The notes under the pieces are model-generated. The model saw only the letters and a list, made by a program, of their open reading frames with translations, did not search any database and was not told the origin of the DNA. Below, one piece after another: positions 38,647-49,801 of a stretch of 64,000 nt of DNA (position 1 is its first letter; every line of letters starts with the position of its first letter). Origin of the DNA: Leptospira terpstrae serovar Hualin str. LT 11-33 = ATCC 700639 (GTDB taxonomy: Bacteria > Spirochaetota > Leptospiria > Leptospirales > Leptospiraceae); NCBI RefSeq assembly GCF_000332495.1, contig NZ_AOGW02000009.1, forward strand, positions 186,001 through 250,000. The letters are read 5' to 3'. Both the position numbers and the translations under genes were made by a program.

Positions 38647-39240
38647 TTAGGGGAGTTCCAACTTGTGGACAGAACCAAAGTCCACAGGCGATTTAAACGC
38701 TTCTTCATACGGAGTTCCTAAATGTTTGCAAAGTACGGCTCGAATTGGGCCGGAATGACAAACAACGATGAGTGAGGATAGTGATTTATCGTTTGTTTTT
38801 TCCCATTCTGTTCTTAAAAACCCACCATCTTTCCAATCTCCTATAAATGCATCCATTCGAAGGATCAGGTCAGTGAATGCTTCCCCGCCGGGAGTCCTGG
38901 CATTGACAAAATCTTTCATCCAAGGGATGGTTTCTTTTCTCGGAATTTCTTCCCAAAGTTTTCCGTCCCAATCTCCAAAGTTCATTTCCCACAAACGTTC
39001 GTCAGTTGGTATTGATGAATGATCTGTTGAGGTGAAATTGTATTTGGAAAGTAAAGCGGAGGAAAGTTTTAAAGCTCTGGGAGCAGGACTCGAAAGGAAA
39101 TGGTCAAAGTTTGGTGGTAAATGAGGAAAAGTAGAATCCGCTGTATCTTCTACTGGATATTTGAGAGGAAAATCAGTCCTTCCATAACAAGTTCCTTTCG
39201 GTGCTATAGTTTCTGGATGGCGAATTAAATATAGGTCCAT
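38647..39240 (-). CDS. cobC: histidine phosphatase, probable alpha-ribazole phosphatase
   Basis: A 197-residue histidine-phosphatase (phosphoglycerate-mutase-like) protein. The catalytic loop is LYLIRHPET at the N-terminus, and the second histidine lies in [24 protein letters not shown] is typical of CobC, which removes phosphate from alpha-ribazole phosphate in lower-ligand assembly of cobalamin. ATG 39240 places the RH motif at the N-terminus and overlaps the end of cobS by 16 bases; a longer open frame upstream lies inside cobS. Being last in cobT-cobS-cobC supports the name. Confidence 0.85.
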   Translation of the reverse strand: MDLYLIRHPETIAPKGTCYGRTDFPLKYPVEDTADSTFPHLPPNFDHFLSSPAPRALKLSSALLSKYNFTSTDHSSIPTDERLWEMNFGDWDGKLWEEIPRKETIPWMKDFVNARTPGGEAFTDLILRMDAFIGDWKDGGFLRTEWEKTNDKSLSSLIVVCHSGPIRAVLCKHLGTPYEEAFKSPVDFGSVHKLELP

Positions 39241-40046
39241 ACAAACACTCCCGAAATCCAGATACAAGTTTCTACCACTTGTTGGACGGCTCCTAAACAA
39301 TCGCCAGTAAAACCACCGATCCAACGTTTCATAAGCGAATACATATAGTATAAACTGGGAATGATCATAACCAAACTAAAAACAAATTGCGGATGTTGGT
39401 ATGATAACAAGAGAAAAGGAACGAGACCTGCAAAACATGCAAAAAGAGTTTGTGGCCAAGTAATTTCTTTTGCCATTGGTTTTGCATACCCTTCTTCTTT
39501 GGCATAGGGAAGGACTAACATCATGATTACCGAAAAAAATCGACTCAAACTATGAGCAGAAACAAAATACAACCAAATCGAAATTAGTTGGTGATTCCAA
39601 AAAAAATGCAACTGGTTCCATCGAAATCCGGTGGATGCTAGTGACTGTGAGGCACCTGAAATTTTAAGAACAAGTAATAGGGAAATTCCAGCAGCTCCAA
39701 AACTACCGACCCGACTATCCTTCATAATTCGTAAAATATCTTCTCTTTTCCAACCACCTCCAATCCCGTCACAAAAATCAGAAAATCCATCTTCGTGAAA
39801 GGCACCTGTTAGAATTAATAAAAATCCTAAGGAGATTACAAACGCAATGTTTGGACCAAACATTAATTGGAAAATGATATAAACAATCCATTGAAAAGTT
39901 CCAAGAAATATTCCCACAGTCGGTGAGTATTTGATTGATTTATGTAACCATTCTTCTTGGAAACCAATCCACTTAGGTGAGGGAATTCGGGATAGAAATG
40001 ATAAACAAACAAAGAAGAGGCGAATTTCTCTTAATAAATATTGCAT
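39225..40046 (-). CDS. cobS: adenosylcobinamide-GDP ribazoletransferase (cobalamin synthase)
   Basis: A 273-residue inner-membrane enzyme joining adenosylcobinamide-GDP with alpha-ribazole to form cobalamin. It has six to seven hydrophobic helices and the signature [21 protein letters not shown] (first acidic cluster, about 83-102), followed by [20 protein letters not shown]. Length is slightly above the family average. It follows cobT by eight bases and overlaps cobC. The kinase/guanylyltransferase CobU/CobP is not in the window. Confidence 0.93.
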   Translation of the reverse strand: MQYLLREIRLFFVCLSFLSRIPSPKWIGFQEEWLHKSIKYSPTVGIFLGTFQWIVYIIFQLMFGPNIAFVISLGFLLILTGAFHEDGFSDFCDGIGGGWKREDILRIMKDSRVGSFGAAGISLLLVLKISGASQSLASTGFRWNQLHFFWNHQLISIWLYFVSAHSLSRFFSVIMMLVLPYAKEEGYAKPMAKEITWPQTLFACFAGLVPFLLLSYQHPQFVFSLVMIIPSLYYMYSLMKRWIGGFTGDCLGAVQQVVETCIWISGVFVWTYI

Positions 40047-40054
40047 ATAAATTT

Positions 40055-41110
40055 TTATTTTGAATCCGAATTGCTAACACCAGCATCAGCAAAGGAAGCC
40101 ATTTCATTAAGAAATTTTACACTGAGTTCAATGAGTGGAAAAGCCGCAAGTGCACCACTTCCCTCTCCTAAACGAAGATTGAGCCGAAGGAGGGGTTTTA
40201 TCTTCCAATGTTCTAAAACGACGGTATGTCCTTCTTCTTCCGATAAATGTGAAAAAATGGAGTAATATTTCACTGCTGGGTTTAGTGCATAAGCAATTGC
40301 AAATGCTGCTGTAGAGATAAAACCATCGACAACAAATGTTTTTCTATGTGCAGAAGCACCGATCATTGCTCCTGCCATCATTCCAATTTCGAATCCACCA
40401 AATTCTGAAAGGATTTCTAATGGATCGTTTAGTTTTCCTGTTCTTTCAAATGCTTCAGAAAGGATTTTGAATTTATGTTCTTTTCCGCTGTTGTTGAGTC
40501 CCGTACCACGTCCCACAAGTTTTCTTAGTGGAATGTCTGTTAGATGAGATAAGATAAGAGATGCTGCAGATGTATTTCCAATTCCCATTTCCCCAAATAA
40601 AAAGATATTTGTATCTTGGTATTGTTTTTCAGACAGAAGTTCAATCCCATTACCAATGGTTTCTTTTGCTTCTTCTAATGACATAGCTTTTGTTTTCAAA
40701 AAGTTAGATGTACCTTTTCGAATTTTTCGTTCGATTGGTTTTGGTGCATTTTGATCCCAATCATGATCTACTCCCGCATCCACAACTTCCACATCGATAT
40801 GACTGTGTTTGGCGAAGACATTAGCACAGGCCCCCCCAGATAAAAAGTTCAAAACCATTTGCCAAGTAACATCTTTAGGATATAAGGAGACGGGTTCTTC
40901 GGTAATTCCATGGTCTGCCGCAAATAGTATGAGCTTTGGATTTTTTAGCTCAGGAGAAAGGGTATTTTGGATTTCTGCCAATTGCATGGCAATGGTCTCC
41001 AAATCACCTAAGGAACCTAACGGTTTGGTTTTATTGTCTATTTTACTGCGGATGGAGTTTCGCAAAACATCGGTTACAGGAGAAATGGAGGGTAGGGAAA
41101 ATGGTGACAT
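40055..41110 (-). CDS. cobT: nicotinate-nucleotide-dimethylbenzimidazole phosphoribosyltransferase
   Basis: A 351-residue cytoplasmic enzyme making alpha-ribazole phosphate from dimethylbenzimidazole and nicotinate mononucleotide. Visible motifs are [15 protein letters not shown] near the N-terminus, [50 protein letters not shown] and [16 protein letters not shown], with the catalytic glutamate region [11 protein letters not shown] 41110 was chosen: it gives the normal length of about 350, while the longer open frame reaches into the dnaE promoter region. It is first in the cobT-cobS-cobC run. Confidence 0.93.
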   Translation of the reverse strand: MSPFSLPSISPVTDVLRNSIRSKIDNKTKPLGSLGDLETIAMQLAEIQNTLSPELKNPKLILFAADHGITEEPVSLYPKDVTWQMVLNFLSGGACANVFAKHSHIDVEVVDAGVDHDWDQNAPKPIERKIRKGTSNFLKTKAMSLEEAKETIGNGIELLSEKQYQDTNIFLFGEMGIGNTSAASLILSHLTDIPLRKLVGRGTGLNNSGKEHKFKILSEAFERTGKLNDPLEILSEFGGFEIGMMAGAMIGASAHRKTFVVDGFISTAAFAIAYALNPAVKYYSIFSHLSEEEGHTVVLEHWKIKPLLRLNLRLGEGSGALAAFPLIELSVKFLNEMASFADAGVSNSDSK

Positions 41111-41273
41111 AAACAAAACCAGTCTAACCGAACCGGTATCCGCTTCCATCGTTTTTGGGCTTGGACGGGGCAGGGAGGTTTGGGAATTGGCTATTTGGGC
41201 CAAAAAAAATCCGAATTTCCGTCCTTGGGGCGCTTTACGTAGGAACCCGTCGGAGTTACTATGTCACCAAGCC

Positions 41274-44200
41274 ATGGACGATTTCGCTCACCTTCATTTA
41301 CATACTACCTATTCCATGTTGGACGGGGCCATACGGATCAGCGATTTGATGAAACGTGTGAAGGAACTGGGGATGAGTTCTGTTGCCATCACTGACCATG
41401 GGAACATGTATGGAGCGATTGAGTTCTATAAAGAAGCAGTCAAACACGATGTTAAACCCATCATTGGGTGTGAATTTTATGTAACCCCTTCTCGCAGTGC
41501 CGAAACAGAACTGGATGAAATCGCTGACGGTGGTGCATATCATATCATCTTACTTTGTAAAAACGAAATTGGTTATAAAAATATCATTAAACTTGCAAGT
41601 AGGTCCTTCACTGAAGGTTTCTATCGCAAACCAAGGATTGATTATGATCTTTTGGAAAGGTATAGCGAAGGTCTTGTTTGTTTAACAGCTTGCCTTGCAG
41701 GGGAAGTCAATCGAAAGATTCTAGAAGGCAAAGAAGATAAAGCGTATGCGTTAGCTGGTCGGTTACACGAAATTTTCCGCAAAGAAGATTTTTATTTAGA
41801 AATCCAAGATCATGGAATTCCAGAACAACGAACAGTTGCTGAAGCAGTCATGGGATTTTCGAAACGAACAGGAATCCCTCTTGTACTTACAAATGATTCA
41901 CACTTTCTCACAAAGGATGATAGAGAAGCTCAAGATATTTTACTTCGCATCGGAATGCGCAAAAACATCGATGATGAAATGCGTTTTGGCTTCAACGAAA
42001 ACTTTTATGTAAAATCACCTGCGGAAATGATTAACATTTTTCCTGATCATAAAGATGCTTTTTATAATACTTTAGCCATTCGTGATAAATGTTCCTTAAA
42101 TTTCCAATTTGGAAATCCACTCCTTCCTCCATTTGAAGTCCCTGCAGGATTTGATACCGATAGTTATTTAGAAAAACTAGTATGGGAAGGAATCAAAGAA
42201 AAATACCAGGATATAACACCTATTGTACGAGAAAGAACGGAATATGAAATGCAAACGATTCGTAATATGCATTTTGCCGGATACTTTTTAATTGTACAAG
42301 ACTATATAAACTTTGCTAGGCGAGCGGGAATTCCTGTTGGTCCCGGTCGCGGTTCTGCTGCAGGATCGATTATTGCTTATGCTTTGGGAATTACAAATGT
42401 CGATCCCATCCGATACAATCTTCTTTTTGAAAGATTCCTCAATCCCGATAGAAAGGATATGCCAGATATTGATACGGATTTTTGCGTAGAAAGGCGAGAA
42501 GAAGTTATTAATTATATCAAACATAAATACGGCGAGAACCGAGTAGGACAAATCATTACCTTTGGATCTCTTGCTGCCAAAGCTGCCATCAAAGACGTGG
42601 CTCGTGTTTTTAATGTTCCATTTTCTGAAGTGAATGAGATGAGTAAACTTTTTCCAAAAAAATTGGGAATTACCATCCAAGAAGCTGTTGATACATCGAA
42701 AGACCTTCGTGATATTGCAGAAAAATCTGATTTAAACAAAAAAGTATTTTATATTGCTCAAAAATTAGAGGGTAACTATCGTCAGGTGGGAAGACATGCT
42801 GCCGGTGTTGTCATTGCTCCTACTGCCCTAGAAGAAATAGTTCCTTTATCTACAGTCAGCGAACCTGGTAGAGATGGTCGATCCATTGTCACACAATACG
42901 ACAAAAACATGTCGGAACAAGTGGGACTCATCAAAATGGATATTTTAGGTTTAAAAAACTTAACTACCATCCATCATGCAACCAAACTCATTGAAAAACG
43001 ACATGGAATTTTAATCGATTTAGATAAAATTCCTTTAGATGATGCGGCCACCTTTAGTTTATTACGAAAAGCCAATGTCCTTGGGATATTCCAGTTAGAT
43101 TCTTCATCCGGGATCCGAGATCTTTTTGCCAAAGCCCAAGTGCAAAAATTTGAAGAAATTGCCGCCTTACTTGCGTTATATCGACCTGGTCCTATGGGAT
43201 CAGGGATGTTGGATGATTATTTAGATCGTAAAAACGGGAAAAAGAAAGTAGTATTCCCCCATGAAAGTTTAGCAGAAGTGTTAGGGGAAACTTACGGAGT
43301 GGTTGTCTACCAAGAGCAGGTAATGGGTATCTCCCGGATTATGGGTGGGTATTCTGTAGGAGACTCGGATGTACTTCGTAAGGCGATGGCCAAAAAAGAC
43401 AAATCCAAACTCCCAGCCTTAAAAGAAAAATTTGTAAAAGGTGCCATCGAAAAAAAGATCAACGAAAAACTTGCCATTGAACTATTTGAACAGTTAGAAA
43501 AATTTGGTGAGTATGGATTTAACAAATCTCACTCGGTTGCTTATGCCTTTGTTACTTACCAAACCGCTTACTTAAAAGCTAATTATTCCATTGAATACTT
43601 AACAGCTCTTTTATCAGGTGATCATTCCAAAATTACGGATGTGGTAAAATACATCAATAACGCCAAAGAAATGGGTATTCGCATTTTAGGTCCCGATGTC
43701 AAAGAGTCGGGAATTTCTTTTGAAATCACTGACGACAAAACCGTTCGATTTGGTCTATCTTCGATCAAGGGAGTGGGAGAACTTGCCGCAGAAAATATTA
43801 TTTCCAATCGCAATTCCATTGGTGGATACAACCAATTGGGAGACTTCACAAAGAAGCTAGATACAAGGCTTGCAAACAAAAAGGTCCTCGAGTCACTTGC
43901 ACAAGGTGGAGCCTTCGACTCATTTGGTTATTCAAGGAAAACCATTTCTGAATCCACAGATATCATTCTTAACTATGCCAACAAAAAACAAGCTGAAGAA
44001 AAAGAAGGCCAATTTTCTCTGTTTGGCGGTGTCAACGGTGGCGGAGAAGAAAATCTAAATCTTCCCAAAGATGGAATTGAATGGAATGGCGATGAACTTC
44101 TTCGAAGAGAAAAAGAAACAACAGGGCTTTATCTTTCTGGCCATCCACTAGATAAATTTACCGAACAATTAAAAACACTCAATCCAACTACCATTGAAAA

Positions 44201-44771
44201 CTTGGAAGAGGTGCGACCTAAATCCAAGGTAGAAATTGCTGGGGTTCTTTCAAAAAAAGTAGTAAAACTCACTAAGAAAAAAGAAGAGTTTGTTAACTTT
44301 ATGATCGAGGACCAAACCGGTGAGATCGAATGTGTAGCCTTTCCAAAAACCTATGCAGAATTCAAACATTTGTTCACAGAGGACAATACGGTATTTATTC
44401 GTGGAATTTTGGAACGACTAGATGCCGACGAATCAGAGTTAAAGGGTCAAATAATAGTCAACAAACTTGAAGAACTAAATTCTGTAACGATTGAAAAGAA
44501 AATGGAGAAAACACTCCATTTAACAATCAATATGTTAGAAGAAAAAAATCGAGATGTGATTTTGAAACTCCAAGACATTTTATCAGTGCATCGTGGTGCA
44601 TCTTCAGTGTTTTTTCATTTGGTTGGAAAAGGTGATGAAAAAAAAGTGATACGAGCACACGATCATTTTTCCATCGAAATTTCTTCTGACCTGATGAAGA
44701 TGTTAACCGATATTCTTGGTAAAGGTTCAGTTCGTTATACGGTTGGCGAAGAAGTGAGAGTTTTCGGATAA
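41274..44771 (+). CDS. dnaE: DNA polymerase III alpha subunit
   Basis: The 1165-residue replicative polymerase. It opens with the PHP domain ([30 protein letters not shown]). The polymerase core follows with [17 protein letters not shown] and [12 protein letters not shown] carrying catalytic aspartates, then [11 protein letters not shown], and a finger region with [16 protein letters not shown] [14 protein letters not shown]. Tandem helix-hairpin-helix and OB-fold regions ([22 protein letters not shown]) end it. ATG 41274 was chosen because the PHP motif starts there; the frame stays open upstream for 155 codons, but that part lies antisense to cobT. PHP metal residues look intact. Confidence 0.95.
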   Translation: MDDFAHLHLHTTYSMLDGAIRISDLMKRVKELGMSSVAITDHGNMYGAIEFYKEAVKHDVKPIIGCEFYVTPSRSAETELDEIADGGAYHIILLCKNEIGYKNIIKLASRSFTEGFYRKPRIDYDLLERYSEGLVCLTACLAGEVNRKILEGKEDKAYALAGRLHEIFRKEDFYLEIQDHGIPEQRTVAEAVMGFSKRTGIPLVLTNDSHFLTKDDREAQDILLRIGMRKNIDDEMRFGFNENFYVKSPAEMINIFPDHKDAFYNTLAIRDKCSLNFQFGNPLLPPFEVPAGFDTDSYLEKLVWEGIKEKYQDITPIVRERTEYEMQTIRNMHFAGYFLIVQDYINFARRAGIPVGPGRGSAAGSIIAYALGITNVDPIRYNLLFERFLNPDRKDMPDIDTDFCVERREEVINYIKHKYGENRVGQIITFGSLAAKAAIKDVARVFNVPFSEVNEMSKLFPKKLGITIQEAVDTSKDLRDIAEKSDLNKKVFYIAQKLEGNYRQVGRHAAGVVIAPTALEEIVPLSTVSEPGRDGRSIVTQYDKNMSEQVGLIKMDILGLKNLTTIHHATKLIEKRHGILIDLDKIPLDDAATFSLLRKANVLGIFQLDSSSGIRDLFAKAQVQKFEEIAALLALYRPGPMGSGMLDDYLDRKNGKKKVVFPHESLAEVLGETYGVVVYQEQVMGISRIMGGYSVGDSDVLRKAMAKKDKSKLPALKEKFVKGAIEKKINEKLAIELFEQLEKFGEYGFNKSHSVAYAFVTYQTAYLKANYSIEYLTALLSGDHSKITDVVKYINNAKEMGIRILGPDVKESGISFEITDDKTVRFGLSSIKGVGELAAENIISNRNSIGGYNQLGDFTKKLDTRLANKKVLESLAQGGAFDSFGYSRKTISESTDIILNYANKKQAEEKEGQFSLFGGVNGGGEENLNLPKDGIEWNGDELLRREKETTGLYLSGHPLDKFTEQLKTLNPTTIENLEEVRPKSKVEIAGVLSKKVVKLTKKKEEFVNFMIEDQTGEIECVAFPKTYAEFKHLFTEDNTVFIRGILERLDADESELKGQIIVNKLEELNSVTIEKKMEKTLHLTINMLEEKNRDVILKLQDILSVHRGASSVFFHLVGKGDEKKVIRAHDHFSIEISSDLMKMLTDILGKGSVRYTVGEEVRVFG

Positions 44772-44776
44772 AGTTT

Positions 44777-45877
44777 GTGGAGTCTCCTTCTCTTACTTTA
44801 ACTTTATTATTAGAGTTTCTTTGGATGGGTTCGGGGTCCGTCTTTTGTTTGATTTGGTCTCTCTCTCATTTGGTCCGCAATCGTAGTGTTTCTGGATTTG
44901 TTTGGTCGTTTGTTTTATTTTCTACAGGGCTTTGGTTACTCACCGGGGCCTTTATGTTCACTGGTTTTTATCACTATCTTCCTTCGATTGCACTCACCCA
45001 TATCCCTTTTGTTTTTCTATCATCTACATTACTCTATTTATACTTAGAATTTTTGTTTTTGGAAAAACCCATCCAAATCAAAGTTTATCATTTTATTCCC
45101 GCGATTGTCTCTGTTCTATTTTTGATTCCTTTTTATTCAGGAACCGATACAGAACGATTGGAAATTTTAGGACTTTTGGATAAATCAGAATATGGTTCTA
45201 TCATCGTTGGCCTTAACTTCGGAATCAAAGTTTCTATTTTACTTTCTGTGGGAATATTTCTTGTCAAAGAATGGATTCCGAATGTAAGGATGTCCGTCTT
45301 CTTTACGAAAAAAGCCATTTACTCTCTCATATTTATCCTTTTGATTTGGATCGACTTGTTACTCGGAAGTATTGGGTTTACTTTTCAAATTGTTTTTTTT
45401 CGTAAACTCAGTGCTTATCTTTTGCCAATCCTTATGTATTTTTATTATTTTACTCGTGAACTTTGGACTCCTTTTGTCAGCGATGTTCGAGATAGTATCC
45501 AAAGAAATAAATACGAAAAATCCAAATTGGTATCGGTTCAATTAGAAACCATCGATCAAAGGTTATATGAACTTATGCGCGAAAAAGTATTTTGTGATGA
45601 AGATCTTAGCCTTTCTAAACTCGCCGATATGGCAGAGGTCAAACCGGGACAACTTTCCGAATACTTTCACAAACGTTATGGATTTGGATTTTATCAATAC
45701 ATCAATCAATACAGGATCGATGAGGCAAAACGTTTGTTATTGGAATCTGAAGAAAGATCCATTCTTTCTATTGCAGATGCCGTTGGATTTAATTCTAAAT
45801 CAACTTTCAATCGAGTATTTTTAGAAACAGTCGGTACAACTCCTTCCGAATTTCGTAAACAATCAAAATCTATCTAA
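44777..45877 (+). CDS. AraC-family regulator with membrane-spanning N-terminal domain
   Basis: A 366-residue protein. Its first 235 residues form six to seven membrane helices, and residues about 262-366 form an AraC double HTH (LSKLADMAEVKPGQLSEYFH, then ILSIADAVGFNSKSTFNRVF and TTPSEFRK). The DNA-binding domain is thus tethered to the membrane, as in several Leptospira and Bacteroidetes regulators. Start is GTG at 44777, five bases after dnaE. Target genes are unknown; the following acyl-CoA ligase is a candidate. Confidence 0.85.
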   Translation: MESPSLTLTLLLEFLWMGSGSVFCLIWSLSHLVRNRSVSGFVWSFVLFSTGLWLLTGAFMFTGFYHYLPSIALTHIPFVFLSSTLLYLYLEFLFLEKPIQIKVYHFIPAIVSVLFLIPFYSGTDTERLEILGLLDKSEYGSIIVGLNFGIKVSILLSVGIFLVKEWIPNVRMSVFFTKKAIYSLIFILLIWIDLLLGSIGFTFQIVFFRKLSAYLLPILMYFYYFTRELWTPFVSDVRDSIQRNKYEKSKLVSVQLETIDQRLYELMREKVFCDEDLSLSKLADMAEVKPGQLSEYFHKRYGFGFYQYINQYRIDEAKRLLLESEERSILSIADAVGFNSKSTFNRVFLETVGTTPSEFRKQSKSI

Positions 45878-45956
45878 ATCCAAGGTCTCAAAGAATTCTC
45901 CAAGACGACAGTTCCAATTTCTTTCGTTAGAATTGGGTTTGTAACGAGGAAATTCA

Positions 45957-47855
45957 ATGCGAACTATGATTGATTTTTATTTAAATCTTCCGGCGAGATT
46001 CGGGCAGAAAAATTCTTTTGCCACCCGAGTAGGTGCTGGTGTTTACGAATATAAAACTTACAACAACTTGCTTTCAGATGCAAAGGATTTGGCATTTGGA
46101 CTCCGGCCGAGTTTATCAGAAAGAGAAAAGGTCGCCATTTTTGCAGACAATGCGTATGAGTGGATCCAAACCAGCATCGCAGTGACACTACTTGGTGCCG
46201 TTGACGTACCAAGAGCATCTGATGTAACAGATCACGATATACTTTACATTTTAAATCATTCAGAATCAAAGATTCTATTTGTAGAAAATGAAGCTGTGTT
46301 CAAAAGAGTGATTCGATTGGAATCTGAGTTAGAATTTTTAAAAGAAATTGTAATCATATATCCACCTAAAGAGGGAAATAAAGAAATGAGTTCCCGGAAA
46401 ATTAAGATTTCCACCTTGCAAGAGCTAGCCGCAAAGGGAAAAGAACTTCGTAAAGTCGACCAAACAGATACTTTATTTCTGAATAGTACGATAAAAGAAT
46501 CAGACCTATTTACTATGATCTACACTTCGGGAACTACAGGAACACCGAAAGGTGTCATGTTGACCCAAGGAAACATTTTATTTCAATTACAAAACCTCCC
46601 AATTCGTTTGCAGAAAGGGGATAGAACTTTATCCATCTTACCTATTTGGCATATCTTTGAAAGAATTTTTGAAATCTTTACATTGTACTATGGAGCTTGT
46701 ACTTACTACAGCAGTGTTCGTACATTAAAAGAAGATTTAAGATTTGTGAAACCCAACTTTATGGCATCGGCCCCAAGACTTTGGGAAAGTATCTATTCAG
46801 GAATTTTGGGAACTCTTGCCAAGTCATCAACGGTAAAACAAAAAATGTTTCATATTGCGATGTTCTTTGCCAAAAGATTTTTTGTTTCGAGACAAATCAT
46901 CACAGGAAATGTTTTGGACATCCACCCTGTTGTTTTTTGGAAACAAACCCTTCGTTTTGTTTATCACTTGTATCGATTTTTTCTGGTAAGTTTGCCTCAT
47001 TTGTTTTTTGATTTTTTAGTTTTATCTAAGATTCGAAAGGCCACGGGGGGAGAACTAAAAGGTTCTTGTTCTGGTGGAGGTGCACTTCCTTATCATGTAG
47101 ATGAATTTTTTAATACTATTGGAATTCCTGTGTTAGAAGGATATGGAATGACTGAAACAGCACCTGTGCTTGCTATGCGGACATTCGAAGAAATCATTCC
47201 AGGTTCAGTAGGTAGGATATTTCCAAAAACACATTTAAGGCTTGTTGATTTACAAACTGGCGAAGTTTTTTTAGATACAGAAACAGGTAAATTTGTATTC
47301 GGAAGAAAGGGCGAAATCCATGTGAAGGGAAAACAAGTGATGGCTGGTTATTATAAAAATCCAGATGCAACGAATAAGGTTTTGGTGGATGGTTGGTTAA
47401 ATACTGGTGACTTAGGAATTTTTACTGCAAATCATAATTTGAGAATTGTAGGAAGATCAAAGGAAACCATTGTTTTGTTAGGTGGTGAAAATGTGGAGCC
47501 AGTTCCTATAGAATCAAAAATTTTAGAGTCAGAATGGATTGATCAGTGTATGGTCGTTGGTCAAGATCAAAAGTATTTAAGTGTACTTGTGTATCCAAAC
47601 ATTTCTCGATTTGAAGAGCCTCTTACTGGAGAATTCTGGAACAAAAAAGAAGTGATTCAAAAAATTGAAACAGAAATCAAAACAAAGGTCAATGCGCAGA
47701 CGGGATTTAAATCTTTTGAAAGGGTTGTGGGGGTTGTGGTTTTGCCAAAACCATTTGAAGTGGGAGACGAACTCACCGCAAAACTATCCTTAAAGAGACA
47801 TGTAATCACAGACAAATACAAATCAGAAATTGCAAAATTGTATTCCAACAACTAA
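45957..47855 (+). CDS. long-chain acyl-CoA synthetase (AMP-binding)
   Basis: A 632-residue adenylate-forming enzyme that activates fatty acids to acyl-CoA. The P-loop-like motif is MIYTSGTTGTPKGVMLTQGN (about 187-206). Others are SILPIWHIFER, GGGALPYHVDEFF, EGYGMTETAPVLA, DGWLNTGDLG and the lid motif GRSKETIVLLGGENVEPVPIE. The internal stretch at 285-350 is rich in aromatic residues and insertion-like, as in FadD15/ACSL-type enzymes. Start ATG 45957 has GAGGAAATTCA before it. It ends at a bidirectional terminator. Confidence 0.92.
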   Translation: MRTMIDFYLNLPARFGQKNSFATRVGAGVYEYKTYNNLLSDAKDLAFGLRPSLSEREKVAIFADNAYEWIQTSIAVTLLGAVDVPRASDVTDHDILYILNHSESKILFVENEAVFKRVIRLESELEFLKEIVIIYPPKEGNKEMSSRKIKISTLQELAAKGKELRKVDQTDTLFLNSTIKESDLFTMIYTSGTTGTPKGVMLTQGNILFQLQNLPIRLQKGDRTLSILPIWHIFERIFEIFTLYYGACTYYSSVRTLKEDLRFVKPNFMASAPRLWESIYSGILGTLAKSSTVKQKMFHIAMFFAKRFFVSRQIITGNVLDIHPVVFWKQTLRFVYHLYRFFLVSLPHLFFDFLVLSKIRKATGGELKGSCSGGGALPYHVDEFFNTIGIPVLEGYGMTETAPVLAMRTFEEIIPGSVGRIFPKTHLRLVDLQTGEVFLDTETGKFVFGRKGEIHVKGKQVMAGYYKNPDATNKVLVDGWLNTGDLGIFTANHNLRIVGRSKETIVLLGGENVEPVPIESKILESEWIDQCMVVGQDQKYLSVLVYPNISRFEEPLTGEFWNKKEVIQKIETEIKTKVNAQTGFKSFERVVGVVVLPKPFEVGDELTAKLSLKRHVITDKYKSEIAKLYSNN

Positions 47856-47875
47856 AAATTATCTGAAATAAAAGA

Positions 47876-47903
47876 TTAGGGAGGGTTTAGTTCCCTCCGC
47901 TAA
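47876..47903. terminator. bidirectional terminator between convergent genes
   Basis: TTAG-GGAGGG, a 7-base loop, CCCTCC-G-CTAA. It lies between the stops of the acyl-CoA ligase (47855) and the M23 peptidase (47887). On the minus strand the hairpin is followed by CTAATCTTTTATTT; on the plus strand by TTCTTG. Confidence 0.6.
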
Positions 47904-48801
47904 TTCTTGTTATGTTGATGCTGAATCCTCTTTCCGATTCTTGTCCGCTAAAGTCCTTCGTTTTTACTTTGATGGTATTTTCTCCTGCTTTTAAATTGAG
48001 AACTCCAACCAAATATCGATCTTTAAAAAACAGATCATCAAAACTATGTCCTTCTTTGGTTTTCCATTTTCCTGAGTCAAAGCGAAGGGAGCCGAAAGTG
48101 GCCTCTTTGTAAGTTTCTCCGTTAAAAAAGAACTTCACTTCCTTTACTCCTCTTCGCTGGCTATTTTTGACACCACCATCAATGATGCTTACTGTTAAGG
48201 GAAAAGCTTTGGATACATTGATATTGTCGCCATCATTTAGATTTGTATAATTTTCACCTACATGGATGAAGAGGTTGGCAATTTGTGGAGGCATTGTGTC
48301 CTCTATAGGGGGAAGGAAGGCCAGGGGATCGAGCAGAGTTTTCCCATAATCCTTTCCAAGAACAAAATGTAAATGTCCACCAGTGGAATGGCCTGTGTTT
48401 CCAGAGATCCCAATGGTATCACCAGCAGAGACCTGTTTGCCGGTGCGGACTACTTCATTTCTCGTGCCACCTAAATGGTAATAACCGCTCACATAACCAT
48501 TTTTATGTGCTATCCAGACTATATTGCCCGAGCCACGTTCGTCTTCAAAAGGGTCATCCTCCGCATAACGGGAGTATAGGATAAATCCCTGGCTCATACT
48601 TTTGACAGGTTGTAAAACGGAAGAAATGTCGAGTCCATTGTGAAAATGGTCTTTTCTTGACTCACCAAAGGTGCTTGTGATGAGCGCAGGCAATTCTAAG
48701 CCCTGGATGGGCCAAACAAACTCTGGTTTTGTATCAGAGACAGGTTCGTCCGCTAAAATAAAACTTGCCAAGAGACTCAATACTACAACAATACTTCTCA
48801 T
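47887..48801 (-). CDS. exported M23-family peptidase (LytM-like)
   Basis: A 304-residue protein with a signal peptide (residues 1-17, ending FILADEP). Its M23 metallopeptidase domain covers about 35-170: DHFHNGLDIS (H-x-x-x-D zinc motif), GNIVWIAHKNGYVSGYYHLG and GGHLHFVLG (second zinc histidine and catalytic histidine). The motifs look intact, so a peptidoglycan endopeptidase in the periplasm is likely. The C-terminal half (about 180-304) is a beta domain ending VGVLNLKAGENTIKVKTKDFSG. Divergent from the sigma-factor operon, with 45 bases between starts. Confidence 0.9.
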   Translation of the reverse strand: MRSIVVVLSLLASFILADEPVSDTKPEFVWPIQGLELPALITSTFGESRKDHFHNGLDISSVLQPVKSMSQGFILYSRYAEDDPFEDERGSGNIVWIAHKNGYVSGYYHLGGTRNEVVRTGKQVSAGDTIGISGNTGHSTGGHLHFVLGKDYGKTLLDPLAFLPPIEDTMPPQIANLFIHVGENYTNLNDGDNINVSKAFPLTVSIIDGGVKNSQRRGVKEVKFFFNGETYKEATFGSLRFDSGKWKTKEGHSFDDLFFKDRYLVGVLNLKAGENTIKVKTKDFSGQESERGFSINITRISGGN

Positions 48802-48846
48802 GTTTAGAGAAGTCTCCTGGCAGGTTACTTTTTAGGAAAGTATATA

Positions 48847-49764
48847 ATGAAACTGACTTCTCATACCAATGAAGAAATTTTAGAGATTGTAAAGGCATGT
48901 GGTGCTGGAGATGAAAAGTCTCTGCAGACATTTTTTGATATCTATTCACAAGATATATACAACTTTCCCATCCGAGTTTTTCACCTAAGTGAGGATGATG
49001 CTTCTGATTATTATATCTACGCTTTTGAACGTTTAAAAACAGGAAAACGATTCAAAAGTTTTGTGGGAAAATCCAGCTTTAAAACTTGGTTTTTCTCCGT
49101 ACTCAGAAATTTACTGATCGATTGGCAGCGCACTAAACGGGAAGTCAAAACCCAAACGATTTCTAAAGTCAATAGAGATGGGAAAGAATACAGCACCATC
49201 GAAGACGAACCAGACAAACGTTCGGAAGCTCTTGCATTGGCCATTGACGTCTCGGATCAGTTCCATTCCGTACTCTCCACAATCAAAATAGAGAACCGAG
49301 TTGTTTTCAAATTGTCATTTGTTTATTACCTCCATTTGGATCCGGAAGAAATCCGTTTCATTTCAGAAAAAACAAACCGTTCGGAAGAGGAAATTCGTGT
49401 TGAAGTTTTAAAGCTTAGAGAAGACCTCTCTGGCCGCGAAGAAGAAAACTTAAAAATGGAAGATAAGATCACAGCTCTATATTTGAATATTCTAGATCTG
49501 AAAGAACAAAAGAAATCCAAAGCCCAGGGTGATTCGGTAGAGGCATTATATTATAAAGAGCGATTGGACCATGCACTCGCCAAAAAGTATGAACAAAGGA
49601 AAAAGCTAATCGAAAAAAAGCAAAAGGGACACTTTCTTGTCCGCACCCCTTACCGAGAGATTGCCAGAATTTTAGGGATTTCCGAAGGTGGTGTCAGCGT
49701 CACTTTGCTCCGGGTCTTAGAAAAAATGCAAAAAAAAATGCATTCTATGGCTGGAGAGGACTAA
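48847..49764 (+). CDS. sigma-70-family factor with two HTH regions and coiled-coil insert
   Basis: A 305-residue protein. Region 2 lies at about 20-100 (FFDIYSQDIYNFPIRVFHLS, SFKTWFFSVLRNLLIDWQR), as in ECF sigma factors. A first region-4-like segment is at about 155-200 (IENRVVFKLSFVYYLHLDPE, RSEEEIRVEVLKLRE). A lysine/glutamate-rich coiled coil (about 200-255) follows. A second, clearer HTH closes the protein (TPYREIARILGISEGGVSVTL). ECF factors usually have about 180 residues and one region 4, so this one is long by roughly 100. It heads an operon with an unknown protein, a CHAT protease and a cysteine-cluster protein. Confidence 0.82.
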   Translation: MKLTSHTNEEILEIVKACGAGDEKSLQTFFDIYSQDIYNFPIRVFHLSEDDASDYYIYAFERLKTGKRFKSFVGKSSFKTWFFSVLRNLLIDWQRTKREVKTQTISKVNRDGKEYSTIEDEPDKRSEALALAIDVSDQFHSVLSTIKIENRVVFKLSFVYYLHLDPEEIRFISEKTNRSEEEIRVEVLKLREDLSGREEENLKMEDKITALYLNILDLKEQKKSKAQGDSVEALYYKERLDHALAKKYEQRKKLIEKKQKGHFLVRTPYREIARILGISEGGVSVTLLRVLEKMQKKMHSMAGED

Positions 49765-49801
49765 TTTCCTTCGTCATACTTTTACAGGGTGGGGGGTCCA
49801 C

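Noticed and set aside
40809..41273. 155-codon upstream extension of dnaE
   Set aside because: It is antisense to cobT. The PHP domain begins exactly at ATG 41274.
41111..41273. Possible cobalamin riboswitch before cobT
   Set aside because: No B12-box-like sequence or multi-stem leader is visible on the cobT strand in the 163-base gap, only a short TTGGC/GCCAA dyad.
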